Below are positions 35,008 to 42,542 of a DNA stretch of 47,759 nucleotides, in pieces. The position numbers were made by a program, and so were the translations under genes. Source of the DNA: Intrasporangium_A sp039812505 (GTDB taxonomy: Bacteria; Actinomycetota; Actinomycetes; Actinomycetales; Dermatophilaceae); the NCBI RefSeq assembly GCF_039812505.1, contig NZ_JBDIAQ010000010.1, positions 1 through 47,759 of the forward strand, read 5' to 3'. The notes under the pieces were generated by a model. The model did not search any database. It was given only the letters and a program-made list of their open reading frames with translations, and had not been told where the DNA came from. Numbering within the stretch: the first letter of the stretch is position 1; every line of letters starts with the position of its first letter.

Positions 35008-36309
35008 TCAGGCCATTGGCGCCAGTCGCGCGAGCGTGTTGATGATCCGGTCACCCGCTCCCTTGCCCGCGGGCTCGGAGAGGTTGGCCATCAGCTTCAA
35101 CAGGAACTTCATGAGGGTCGTGCGCGGCAGGCCGTACCTGGTCGCCAGGCGCATCACCTCGGGCCGGCCGATGAGCGCGGCGAAGTGGCGCCCGAGGGTG
35201 TAGTAGCCCCCGAGCTCCAGCTTCAGCCTGGTGTTGTAGGACTGCAGCACCCGCTCGCGGCCGGCTGCGTCGGCCCGCGCGAAGGCGTGGGCCATCACCT
35301 CCGCGGCGACGCGGCCGGACTCCATCGCGTAGGCGATGCCCTCGCCGTTGAACGGGTTGACCATGCCGCCGGAGTCACCGACGAGCAGCAGCCCGTCGGC
35401 GTAGTGGGGCTGGCGGTTGAAGCCCATCGGCAGGGCCGCGCCCCGGATCGGCCCGGTCATCGTCTCGTCGGTCATGGTCCAGTCGCCCGGCATCGCGCCC
35501 ACCCAGCGACGCAGGACGTCCTTGTAGTCGACGTTGCCGAACGCCTTGGAGGTGTTGAGGATCCCGAGCCCGACGTTGGACCGGCCGTCGCCGACGCCGA
35601 AGATCCACCCGTAGCCCGGCAGCAGGACCTGCTTGCCGGAGGGGTCCTTGGCCCACAGCTCGAGCCACGACTCGAGGTAGTCGTCGCTGGTCCGCGGGCT
35701 CGTGTAGTAGGTGCGCACCGCGACGCCCATCGGCCGGTCGACGCGCTTCTCGCGGCCCATCGCCAGCGAGAGCCGAGAGCTGTTGCCGTCGGCGGCGACC
35801 ACGAGCGGCGCCCGGAACTCGTGGCGCCGACCGGTCGGGCGACCGCGCTCGTCGACCGACCTGGCGGTGACCCCGACGATCCGGCCGGCCGCATCGGTGA
35901 CCGGGCCGGTGACGTTGCAGCCCTCGAGCAGGCGCGCGCCGTTCTTGACGGCGTGCTGGGCCAGGACCTCGTCGAAGTCATGGCGGGTGCGCACCAGGCC
36001 GTACGGCGGGAACGCGCTGCTCTCGGGCCAGTCCAGCTGCAGCCGCATGCCGGCGCCGATGATGCGCAGCCCCTTGTTGCGGATCCAGCCCTCCTCCACC
36101 GGGGTGGGCACGCCGAGGTTGATCAGCTCACGCACCGCCCGTGGGGTCAGGCCGTCACCGCAGACCTTCTCGCGCGGGAAGAACGTCTTCTCGAGCAGCA
36201 GCACGTCGACCCCGGCCATCCCGAGGTAGGCGGCCGTCGCCGAGCCCCCGGGCCCGGCACCGACGACGATGACGTCGGCCGTGGTCGAGGCGGCACCCGA
36301 CACGCTCAT
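35008..36309 (-). CDS. Geranylgeranyl reductase family protein (MenJ-like menaquinone reductase)
   Basis: This 433-residue flavoprotein begins with the FAD Rossmann motif VIVVGAGPGGSATAAYLG, followed by FFPREKVCGDGLTPRAV and the second FAD motif LLLVGDSGGMVNPFNGEGI, the order of geranylgeranyl reductases. In mycobacteria the homologue MenJ saturates one isoprene unit of the menaquinone tail and lies near menG and a polyprenyl synthase, as here. Partially hydrogenated menaquinones, such as MK-8(H4) in many Micrococcales, would fit. The number of units reduced cannot be inferred. Archaeal-lipid activity is unlikely here. Confidence 0.85.
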   Translation of the reverse strand: MSVSGAASTTADVIVVGAGPGGSATAAYLGMAGVDVLLLEKTFFPREKVCGDGLTPRAVRELINLGVPTPVEEGWIRNKGLRIIGAGMRLQLDWPESSAFPPYGLVRTRHDFDEVLAQHAVKNGARLLEGCNVTGPVTDAAGRIVGVTARSVDERGRPTGRRHEFRAPLVVAADGNSSRLSLAMGREKRVDRPMGVAVRTYYTSPRTSDDYLESWLELWAKDPSGKQVLLPGYGWIFGVGDGRSNVGLGILNTSKAFGNVDYKDVLRRWVGAMPGDWTMTDETMTGPIRGAALPMGFNRQPHYADGLLLVGDSGGMVNPFNGEGIAYAMESGRVAAEVMAHAFARADAAGRERVLQSYNTRLKLELGGYYTLGRHFAALIGRPEVMRLATRYGLPRTTLMKFLLKLMANLSEPAGKGAGDRIINTLARLAPMA

Positions 36310-36339
36310 GCTGGCGGCTCCTGGACTCGAGATGGCCTT

Positions 36340-36353
36340 GTGAAGTCCTTCAC
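36340..36353. promoter_or_regulatory. Palindrome in the reductase leader, candidate operator
   Basis: GTGAAG-TC-CTTCAC is a perfect dyad lying about 10 nt downstream of the predicted start of the geranylgeranyl reductase transcript and 31 nt before its ATG. Confidence 0.4.
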
Positions 36354-36368
36354 GAACTGGTTTCGCCG

Positions 36369-36397
36369 AGCCTACCCCGTGCGTCCCGTCGCGTCAG
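36369..36397 (-). promoter_or_regulatory. Candidate promoter of the geranylgeranyl reductase gene
   Basis: On the minus strand CTGACG (36397-36392), a 17-nt spacer and TAGGCT (36374-36369) form a reasonable primary-sigma promoter, giving a leader of about 50 nt. Confidence 0.5.
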
Positions 36398-36434
36398 GTC
36401 AGGGTGTCCTAACCTGTCGGGCGAGCCGGCCCGT

Positions 36435-36472
36435 CCGGTCGTCGGCGGCCCGCCCGACGGCGGGCGGACCGG
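36435..36472 (-). terminator. Candidate terminator between menG and the reductase
   Basis: GCCCGCC (36448-36454) pairs with GGCGGGC (36459-36465) around a 4-nt loop; CCGGTC and GACCGG outside it add further pairing after an internal bulge. It follows menG by about 60 nt on the same strand. Confidence 0.45.
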
Positions 36473-36530
36473 TCGACCACCCGGCAGACCGCGCGAACCC
36501 CCGGGAGGCAGGTGGGCGGCATACGGCCGA

Positions 36531-37226
36531 TCATTCGGGCGCGACCGCGGTGTGCAGCGCCACGATCCCGCCGGAGAGGTTGCGCCACCCGACCTGCGAC
36601 CAGCCGGCCTGCTCGATCATGGCCGCGAGGGCGGGCTGGTCCGGCCAGGCCCGGATCGACTCGGCGAGGTAGACGTAGGACTCGGGGTTGGAGGAGGTGC
36701 GGCGCGCGACGGACGGCAGCAGCCGCATGAGGTACTCGGTGTAGACCGTCCGGAACGCCCGGCTGACCGGCCGGCTGAACTCGCACACGACGAGGCGCCC
36801 GCCGACTCTCGTAACCCGCCGGAGCTCACGCAGCGCCGCGCCGGTGTCCTGGACGTTGCGCAGGCCGAAGCTGGTGGTCACGACGTCGAAGCCGGCGTCG
36901 GCGAACGGCAGGCAGAGCGCGTCGGCGGCCGTGAAGGCCATGTCGGGGCGACGGCGGCGCCCGACCCGGAGCATGCCGAGCGAGAAGTCGACCGGCACGA
37001 CCTCGATGTCCTGGTCGGCCCACGGCTCGCTCGAGGTACCCGTACCGGCCGCGACGTCGAGGACGCGCTCCCCGCGCCGGGCCGCGACGGCCCTGACCAC
37101 GGCGCGTCGCCAGCGCCGGTCCTGCCCGAGCGAGAGGACGTCGTTGGTCACGTCGTACTTCTCGGCGACGGTGTCGAACATCGACGCGACGTCGACGGCC
37201 TGCTTGTCGAGCTGGGCACGGGTCAT
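36531..37226 (-). CDS. menG: Demethylmenaquinone methyltransferase
   Basis: MenG (UbiE family) performs the last ring step of menaquinone synthesis, C-methylating demethylmenaquinone with S-adenosylmethionine. The 231 residues have the SAM motif VLDVAAGTGT, FSLGMLRVGR, ADALCLPFADAGFDVVTTSFGLRNV and the UbiE signature EFSRPVSRAFRTVYTEYLMRLLP with NPESYVYLAESI. The ATG at 37226 begins MTRAQLDKQAVDVASMFDTVAEKYD, a normal N terminus. It is divergent from menF across 149 bp. Confidence 0.95.
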   Translation of the reverse strand: MTRAQLDKQAVDVASMFDTVAEKYDVTNDVLSLGQDRRWRRAVVRAVAARRGERVLDVAAGTGTSSEPWADQDIEVVPVDFSLGMLRVGRRRRPDMAFTAADALCLPFADAGFDVVTTSFGLRNVQDTGAALRELRRVTRVGGRLVVCEFSRPVSRAFRTVYTEYLMRLLPSVARRTSSNPESYVYLAESIRAWPDQPALAAMIEQAGWSQVGWRNLSGGIVALHTAVAPE

Positions 37227-37297
37227 GCGGCCATCCTCGCACCACGCCAGGGTCGGGCCCGGCCACGAGCGGACTGCCGCCCCCGCGCAGTGCGGGT

Positions 37298-37333
37298 GGC
37301 CCGCCCCGCGCGGCGGGCCCGCCCCGCGCGGCG
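37298..37333. repeat. Tandem 18-bp repeat between menG and menF
   Basis: GGCCCGCCCCGCGCGGCG occurs twice end to end (37298-37315 and 37316-37333) in the divergent promoter region. It may reflect slippage in very GC-rich DNA or a duplicated binding site. Confidence 0.8.
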
Positions 37334-37361
37334 CACCCACGACCCGCGGGACCGGGCACCG

Positions 37362-37367
37362 TAGAGT
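37362..37367 (+). promoter_or_regulatory. Candidate -10 element of menF-menD
   Basis: TAGAGT ends 8 nt before the menF ATG, so the transcript would be leaderless or nearly so. The -35 region is weak. Confidence 0.4.
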
Positions 37368-37375
37368 TTGGCTCG

Positions 37376-38656
37376 ATGTCCACCCTCCCCACCCCCGCCG
37401 CCGTCCCGACGCTCGTGGTGCGCACGGTCCCCGTCGACACCGCCGCGCCGCTGCTGCACCTGATCCCGGCGGGGCTGCCCGTCGAGCAGTGCGCCTCGTG
37501 GGTGCGTCGTGGTGAGGGCATCGTCGGCTGGGGCTGCGCGCTGCGTTGCGAGACCCGGGGGGCCACCCGGTTCCGGGAGGCGCAGGACTGGTGGGATGCC
37601 GTCCGCGCGCACGCGGTCGTGCGTGACGAGGTCGGCACGTCCGGGTCCGGCCTGGTGTGCTTCGGGTCCTTCCCGTTCGCCGACGACTCGGCCGAGGCCG
37701 CCTGCCTGCTCGTGCCGGAGGTCGTCGTGGGGCGCCGCGACGGCCGGACGTTCCTGACCTCCATCACGACCCGGCCCGAGCTCTCGCCGCTCATCGCCCC
37801 GCCGCCCGCCGCGGCCCCTGCGGCGCCGCGCGGGGTCGCCTTCTCCGACGGGGCCCTGACCCCCACCGAGTACGCCACCACCGTCGCGCGGGCCGTCGAG
37901 CGGATCAACGCGGGCGAGGTCGACAAGGTCGTGCTGGCCCGCGACCTCGTCGTGACGGCGGCCGACCCGATCGACCCCCGCTGGCTGCTGCGGCGCCTGG
38001 CGGAGGACTACGAGAACACCTGGGTCTTCGCCGTGGCCGGCCTCACCGGCGCCACCCCCGAGCTGCTGGTGCGGCGCGACCACGGCCTGGTCACCAGCCG
38101 CGTCCTCGCGGGGACCATCCGCCGCACCGGCGACGACGCGAAGGACCTGGCGCTCGCCGCCTCGCTGGCCAGGTCGTCGAAGGACCTGGAGGAGCACGAG
38201 TACGCGGTGCGCTCGGTCGCGGAGTCGCTGGCCCCGCACTGCTCGTCGATGAACGTGCCCGAGTCGCCGTTCGTGCTGCACCTGCCCAACGTCATGCACC
38301 TGGCGACCGACGTCGCCGCGGTGGCCGCCAACGGCGCGACCTCCCTGGCGCTGGCCGCCGCGCTCCACCCGTCGGCGGCCGTCGGCGGGACGCCCACCGC
38401 CGACGCCGTGCGGATCATCGGGGAGCTGGAGGGGATGGACCGCGCCTGTTATGCGGGACCGGTCGGCTGGATGGACGCGGCGGGCGACGGTGCGTGGGGA
38501 ATCGCCTTGCGCTGCGGGGCGATCGACGTCGACGACCCACGCCAGATCCGGATCTTCGCCGGCTGCGGGATCGTGGCCGGCTCCGACCCGGAGGACGAGG
38601 TGGCCGAGTCCGTCGCGAAGCTGGTCCCGATGCGCGATGCCCTGACGGGCTCCTGA
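37376..38656 (+). CDS. menF: Isochorismate synthase
   Basis: This enzyme converts chorismate to isochorismate, the first committed step of menaquinone synthesis. The 426 residues end with a chorismate-binding domain: KVVLARDLVV, GATPELLVRRDHGLVTSRVLAGTIRR, SSKDLEEHEYAVRSV, the VMHLATDV motif, HPSAAVGGTPTADAV and AGPVGWMDAAGDGAWGIALRCG with the metal-binding Glu in SDPEDEVAES. The clustering with menD supports a menaquinone rather than siderophore role. The ATG at 37376 fits the candidate -10. menD begins 1 nt after its stop. Confidence 0.93.
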   Translation: MSTLPTPAAVPTLVVRTVPVDTAAPLLHLIPAGLPVEQCASWVRRGEGIVGWGCALRCETRGATRFREAQDWWDAVRAHAVVRDEVGTSGSGLVCFGSFPFADDSAEAACLLVPEVVVGRRDGRTFLTSITTRPELSPLIAPPPAAAPAAPRGVAFSDGALTPTEYATTVARAVERINAGEVDKVVLARDLVVTAADPIDPRWLLRRLAEDYENTWVFAVAGLTGATPELLVRRDHGLVTSRVLAGTIRRTGDDAKDLALAASLARSSKDLEEHEYAVRSVAESLAPHCSSMNVPESPFVLHLPNVMHLATDVAAVAANGATSLALAAALHPSAAVGGTPTADAVRIIGELEGMDRACYAGPVGWMDAAGDGAWGIALRCGAIDVDDPRQIRIFAGCGIVAGSDPEDEVAESVAKLVPMRDALTGS

Positions 38657-38657
38657 G

Positions 38658-40370
38658 ATGAGTGCCCGGCCGACGGCGGCCCGGCTGGCCCGGGCGGTGC
38701 TGCAGCAGCTGTGGCTGGCCGGGGTCCGCGCGGTCGCCCTGTCGCCCGGCTCGCGCTCCGCCCCCCTCGCGATCGCCCTGTATGCCGCCGAGCGGGCCGG
38801 GGACCTGCGGCTGCACGTGCGCGTCGACGAGAGGTCCGCCGGCTTCCTGGCCCTCGGTCTCGCCCTGGGCTCGGGGGCGCCGGTGGCGGTCGTCACGACC
38901 TCCGGCACCGCGGTGGGCAACCTGCTCCCAGCGGTCATGGAGGCCCACCACGCGGGCCGGCGCGTCGTGGTGCTGAGCGCCGACCGGCCCGCGCGGCTGC
39001 GCGGCACCGGAGCCAACCAGACCACCCGGCAGGCGGGGATCTTCGGCTCCTTCGCCCCCTGCCACGACCTGGCCCAGGACGCCCCGGACGCGGTGGTGGC
39101 CGAGGCGGTCACCGCGGCGGTCCGGGCCTTCGGGCCGACCCAGCTCAACCTCCAGTTCGACGGGGACCTGCTTCCCTCCAGCGCCGAGCCGGACACGTGG
39201 TGGACCCGTCCGACCGCGCAGCGCCCGCCCGCGGACGGGGTGCTCGGTCTCGGGCGCGCCGGTGTCGCGACCGGTCCGGCCGGACCCGCCGGGGCCGCCG
39301 TGCGCTCCGGCCCGTACCCGGTCCCGGGGGGTGAGGTGCTGCCCGAGGGGCCACGCACGGTGGTCGTGGCGGGTGACGACGCCGGCCCGCAGGCCCGGCT
39401 GCTCGCCGAGGCGGGCAGCTGGCCGCTGCTTGCCGAGCCGACCTCCGGCGCACGGACCGGGGACCGGGCGCTGCGCACCTACCGGCTGCTGCTGGCCACG
39501 CCGTTGCGCGACGAGGTCCAGCGGGTCGTCGTCGTGGGCCACCCGACGCTCTCGCGACCGGTGATGGGCCTGATCGGCGACCCCGGGCTCGAGGTGCTCG
39601 CGGTGCGCGGCAGGTCCGGCGTGGCGACCGACCCGGGACGGGTCGCGCGACATCTCGACGTGGTCCCGACCGCCGCGACGGCCGACCCACCGGGCTGGTT
39701 CGAGCGCTGGAAGCGGGCCGACGGGCGGCTGGCCGCACGCATCGACGAGGAGCAGGACCGGACCCGCCCGACCGGCCTGACCACCGCCCGCGTGGTCGCC
39801 GCGGCCGTCGGGCCGGCGACGACCCTGGTGGTGGGCTCGTCGAGCCCGGGACGCGACCTCGACGTCATGGCCGATCCCTGGCCGCCGCGGGAGCACCGCT
39901 TCGTGGTGGGCAACCGGGGCCTGGCCGGCATCGACGGGACGACCTCGACCGCCGTCGGGGTCGCCCTCGGCCGGTCCGGGGCGACCCGGTCGCTGGCGCT
40001 GATGGGCGACCTGACCTTCATCCACGACTCCAACGGGCTGCTCATCCCGCGGGGGGACCGGCGCCCCGCCCTGACCATCGTGGTCGTCAGCGACGACGGC
40101 GGGTCGATCTTCGCCACCCTGGAGCAGGGGGACCTGCGGTATGCCGCGGCCTTCGAGCGGGTCTTCGCGACCCCGCACGGCACGGACATCGAGGTGCTCT
40201 GCCGGGCCAGGCACACGGCATACGAGCGGGTGACGGAGCTGGACCGGCTGGCCGAGGTGCTGCGCGAGCCGCAGGCCGGGCTCAAGGTGGTCGAGGTGCC
40301 GGTGCCGCGTGAAGGGCGCCGCGCCGAGGCGGCCCGGCTGCGCCGCCTCGCCACGACGTTGCCGCTCTGA
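38658..40370 (+). CDS. menD: SEPHCHC synthase (MenD)
   Basis: This thiamine diphosphate enzyme joins isochorismate and 2-oxoglutarate to form 2-succinyl-5-enolpyruvyl-6-hydroxy-3-cyclohexene-1-carboxylate. The 570 residues have the N-terminal SPGSRSAPLAIALYAAERAG with the conserved VDERSAGFLALGLALGSG, TTSGTAVGNLLPAVMEAHH, RLRGTGANQTTRQ, and in the C-terminal domain GNRGLAGIDGTTSTAVGVALG and MGDLTFIHDSNGL with SDDGGSIFATLEQ. It needs 2-oxoglutarate, the substrate also consumed by KorAB. Two copies of the 9-mer or its core lie in this gene as TAT-GCC codons. Confidence 0.95.
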   Translation: MSARPTAARLARAVLQQLWLAGVRAVALSPGSRSAPLAIALYAAERAGDLRLHVRVDERSAGFLALGLALGSGAPVAVVTTSGTAVGNLLPAVMEAHHAGRRVVVLSADRPARLRGTGANQTTRQAGIFGSFAPCHDLAQDAPDAVVAEAVTAAVRAFGPTQLNLQFDGDLLPSSAEPDTWWTRPTAQRPPADGVLGLGRAGVATGPAGPAGAAVRSGPYPVPGGEVLPEGPRTVVVAGDDAGPQARLLAEAGSWPLLAEPTSGARTGDRALRTYRLLLATPLRDEVQRVVVVGHPTLSRPVMGLIGDPGLEVLAVRGRSGVATDPGRVARHLDVVPTAATADPPGWFERWKRADGRLAARIDEEQDRTRPTGLTTARVVAAAVGPATTLVVGSSSPGRDLDVMADPWPPREHRFVVGNRGLAGIDGTTSTAVGVALGRSGATRSLALMGDLTFIHDSNGLLIPRGDRRPALTIVVVSDDGGSIFATLEQGDLRYAAAFERVFATPHGTDIEVLCRARHTAYERVTELDRLAEVLREPQAGLKVVEVPVPREGRRAEAARLRRLATTLPL

Positions 40371-40386
40371 GGTGCGCGCGGCTCGG

Positions 40387-41145
40387 TCAGGTGGGCCGAC
40401 GCAGGGGCCACGTCGCCACCCCGCCGACCTCCTGACGGGCGGCCTCGACGAGCGCGGCGTTGTCGTGGGCCTCGCGCCCGGAGGGCAGCACCAGCGTGTC
40501 CTCGAGCCCGATCCGGATCGCGTACCCGGCGGACCGCGCCCAGCGCAGCACCGGCCAGGTCCACACATCTGCCCCGTGCACGAGCACCTGGGCCGGCAGC
40601 ATCCCGAGCGCCGCGAGGATCCGCTCGACGGCCCACCTCCCGGTCGAGCCGCGGCTGGTGCCGGGGACGGCCTCGACGAGGATGCGCTCGACCTGCCACG
40701 GCCAGTGGGTCGCGACGAACCGGGTGGCCGCCTGCGGCGTCCAGATGCCGGCCTCCACGGTGATTCCCCTGGTCACGAGGGTCCGGGCCAGCTCGGCGGC
40801 GCCGTCCTCGTGCCAGTTGACGCTCGCACAGTCCGGCCCGCCCAGCTCCGGACCGGGCCAGGCCTGCACGAGGGCGAGCTTCTCGTGGCTCGTGCCGGCG
40901 ATGCCGTCCCGCGTCGTCACCGAGACCCGGACGCCGGGCGCCCGCTCCCGGATCGCGCCGACCGCGGCCACCACCTCGTGCGGGTCGAGGGTCTCGAGAC
41001 CCCGCTCGTCGCGCGGGTGCACGTGCACCATGGCTGCGCCTGCGGTCGCGGACGACAGCGTCGCCTCCGCGAGCTGCGCCGGGGTCAGCGGCAGCCGCGG
41101 GTGGGTTCCCGGCCGCCGGCTCCCGTTGAGGCAGGCCTGGATCAC
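40387..41145 (-). CDS. BKACE-family (DUF849) beta-keto acid cleavage enzyme
   Basis: BKACE enzymes condense a beta-keto acid with acetyl-CoA and cleave it to acetoacetate and a new CoA thioester, using a Zn or similar metal. Family motifs are visible: IQACLNGSR at the N terminus, MVHVHPRDERGLETLDP, SVTTRDGIAG, SVNWHEDGA and RIGLEDTLVLPSGR. At 252 residues it is short for the family. The GTG at 41145 overlaps the menC stop (GTGA), so the two are coupled. The substrate is unknown; the location between menD and menC suggests, but does not show, a link to quinone or chorismate-derived metabolism. Confidence 0.82.
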   Translation of the reverse strand: MIQACLNGSRRPGTHPRLPLTPAQLAEATLSSATAGAAMVHVHPRDERGLETLDPHEVVAAVGAIRERAPGVRVSVTTRDGIAGTSHEKLALVQAWPGPELGGPDCASVNWHEDGAAELARTLVTRGITVEAGIWTPQAATRFVATHWPWQVERILVEAVPGTSRGSTGRWAVERILAALGMLPAQVLVHGADVWTWPVLRWARSAGYAIRIGLEDTLVLPSGREAHDNAALVEAARQEVGGVATWPLRRPT

Positions 41146-42143
41146 GGTCGCGACTCCTCGAGCACCCGCGCGCAGCGGACCAGCCGGTCGCGCCACCACT
41201 GCTCCCGGTCCGCCGGTGCGGCCAGCGCTGCGAGCCGGTCGGGGCTGACCGGGGGCCGCCGGACCGGTAGCGCTCCCCCGGCCGGTCGCAGCGGAGCGTC
41301 GGTGACATCGCCGTCGAAGAACCCGACCGTACCCAGCCCACAGGCGAACTCGAGCGAGGGCAGCGCCGCCGCGAGCGCGGCGCCGGCGGCGATCCCGACG
41401 CTCGTGTCGAGTGCGGACGACACGACGGCGGGCAGCCCGCACTCGGCGACGACCTGCAGCGCCGCAGCGACCCCGCCGAGCGGGGCGGCCTTGACGACGA
41501 CGACATCCGCTGCGCCGAGCCGCGCGACCCGGAGCGGGTCGGCCGCCTTGCGGATCGACTCGTCGGCAGCGATGCGCACGTCAATGCCCTTGTGTGCCAA
41601 GGCGGTCCGGAGCCGTCTCAGGTCCTCGACCGTGGCACAGGGCTGTTCGGCGTACTCGAGGCCGTATGGCGCCAGCCGGCACAGCGCGTCAACCGCGGTG
41701 TCGAGGTCCCACCCGCCGTTCGCGTCCACGCGGACACGTCCGCTCGCCCCCAGCGCGTCCCGGGTGGCCGCCACCCGGCAGACGTCGTCGGCGAGGCTCT
41801 GTCCGGCGTGGGCGACCTTGACCTTGGCCGTGCTGCACCCGTCGAACCGGGCCAGCACCCCGGCGACCCGATCCGGCGCCACGGCGGGGACGGTCGCGTT
41901 GACCGGGACCACGTCACGCGCGGGAGCCGGCTGGGCGGCATACGCCCAGTCGATCCCGGCCGCGAGCCAGCGGGCGGACTCGGTGTCGTCGTACTCGACG
42001 AACGGGGCGAACTCCCCCCAGCCACGCGGCCCCTCGAACAGGAGCGCCTCGCGCGTGCGCAGCCCGCGGAAGGGGACGCGCATCGGGATCGAGACGACCC
42101 GCGCGGTGGCGAGCAGGTCGTCGGTGCTGGGCAGGTCGGTCAC
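41142..42143 (-). CDS. menC: o-Succinylbenzoate synthase
   Basis: MenC dehydrates SHCHC to o-succinylbenzoate. The enolase-superfamily residues are in place: K107 and K109 (TAKVKV), metal ligands D140 (VDANGGWD), E166 (YAEQP) and D194 (AADES), and K218 (VVVKAAPLGG). The GTG at 42143 gives 333 residues and an N terminus (SIPMRVPFRGLRTREALLFEG) normal for the actinobacterial type; the frame is open further upstream but that part is Arg/Pro-rich and unsupported. It runs opposite to menF-menD. Confidence 0.92.
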   Translation of the reverse strand: MTDLPSTDDLLATARVVSIPMRVPFRGLRTREALLFEGPRGWGEFAPFVEYDDTESARWLAAGIDWAYAAQPAPARDVVPVNATVPAVAPDRVAGVLARFDGCSTAKVKVAHAGQSLADDVCRVAATRDALGASGRVRVDANGGWDLDTAVDALCRLAPYGLEYAEQPCATVEDLRRLRTALAHKGIDVRIAADESIRKAADPLRVARLGAADVVVVKAAPLGGVAAALQVVAECGLPAVVSSALDTSVGIAAGAALAAALPSLEFACGLGTVGFFDGDVTDAPLRPAGGALPVRRPPVSPDRLAALAAPADREQWWRDRLVRCARVLEESRP

Positions 42144-42189
42144 GAGGCCATCATGACCGACGCGGCCGGCCGTCCTGCGCGCACCTTGC

Positions 42190-42450
42190 TCAGTGCGAGC
42201 CCGGGAAGGCCTCGTGCCGGTCACGGGTCGGGTCGGGCGCCGGCGGGTCGGCCGGGTCGGCCGGCGAGGCATCCTGCTCCCGGCGCGGGTCGGGGCAGCG
42301 GCCGCGGTGGCGCGCGCCTCCGCACGAGCGGTGGCCGGCGAACCAGATGAGGGGGAAGACGACCCAGAACCCGTGCCCGCCCGTCATCAGGACGACCGCG
42401 AGCACGACGAGCACGAGCCCTGCGGTGATGGCGTGGCGTGGGGTGAGCAT
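42190..42450 (-). CDS. Small membrane protein
   Basis: The 86 residues carry two short hydrophobic stretches (ITAGLVLVVLAVVLMTG and FWVVFPLIWFAG) and a polar, Pro/Asp-rich cytoplasmic tail with an HRSCGGARHRGRC segment. GGAG precedes the ATG at 42450. No family is recognised. It follows the VWA gene on the same strand and precedes menC by 46 nt. Confidence 0.6.
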   Translation of the reverse strand: MLTPRHAITAGLVLVVLAVVLMTGGHGFWVVFPLIWFAGHRSCGGARHRGRCPDPRREQDASPADPADPPAPDPTRDRHEAFPGSH

Positions 42451-42542
42451 CGAGACCTCCAGCGGTGATTTGCTTCCCTCACGGTACGTCGCGCGGGCTG
42501 GAGCCCCCGGGTGCGGTTGTCAGCACCTGGCCATGACATCTG

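Noticed and set aside
37298..37333. The tandem 18-bp repeat as an origin or CRISPR-like element
   Set aside because: Only two units of pure GC sequence without spacers; slippage is the simplest explanation.
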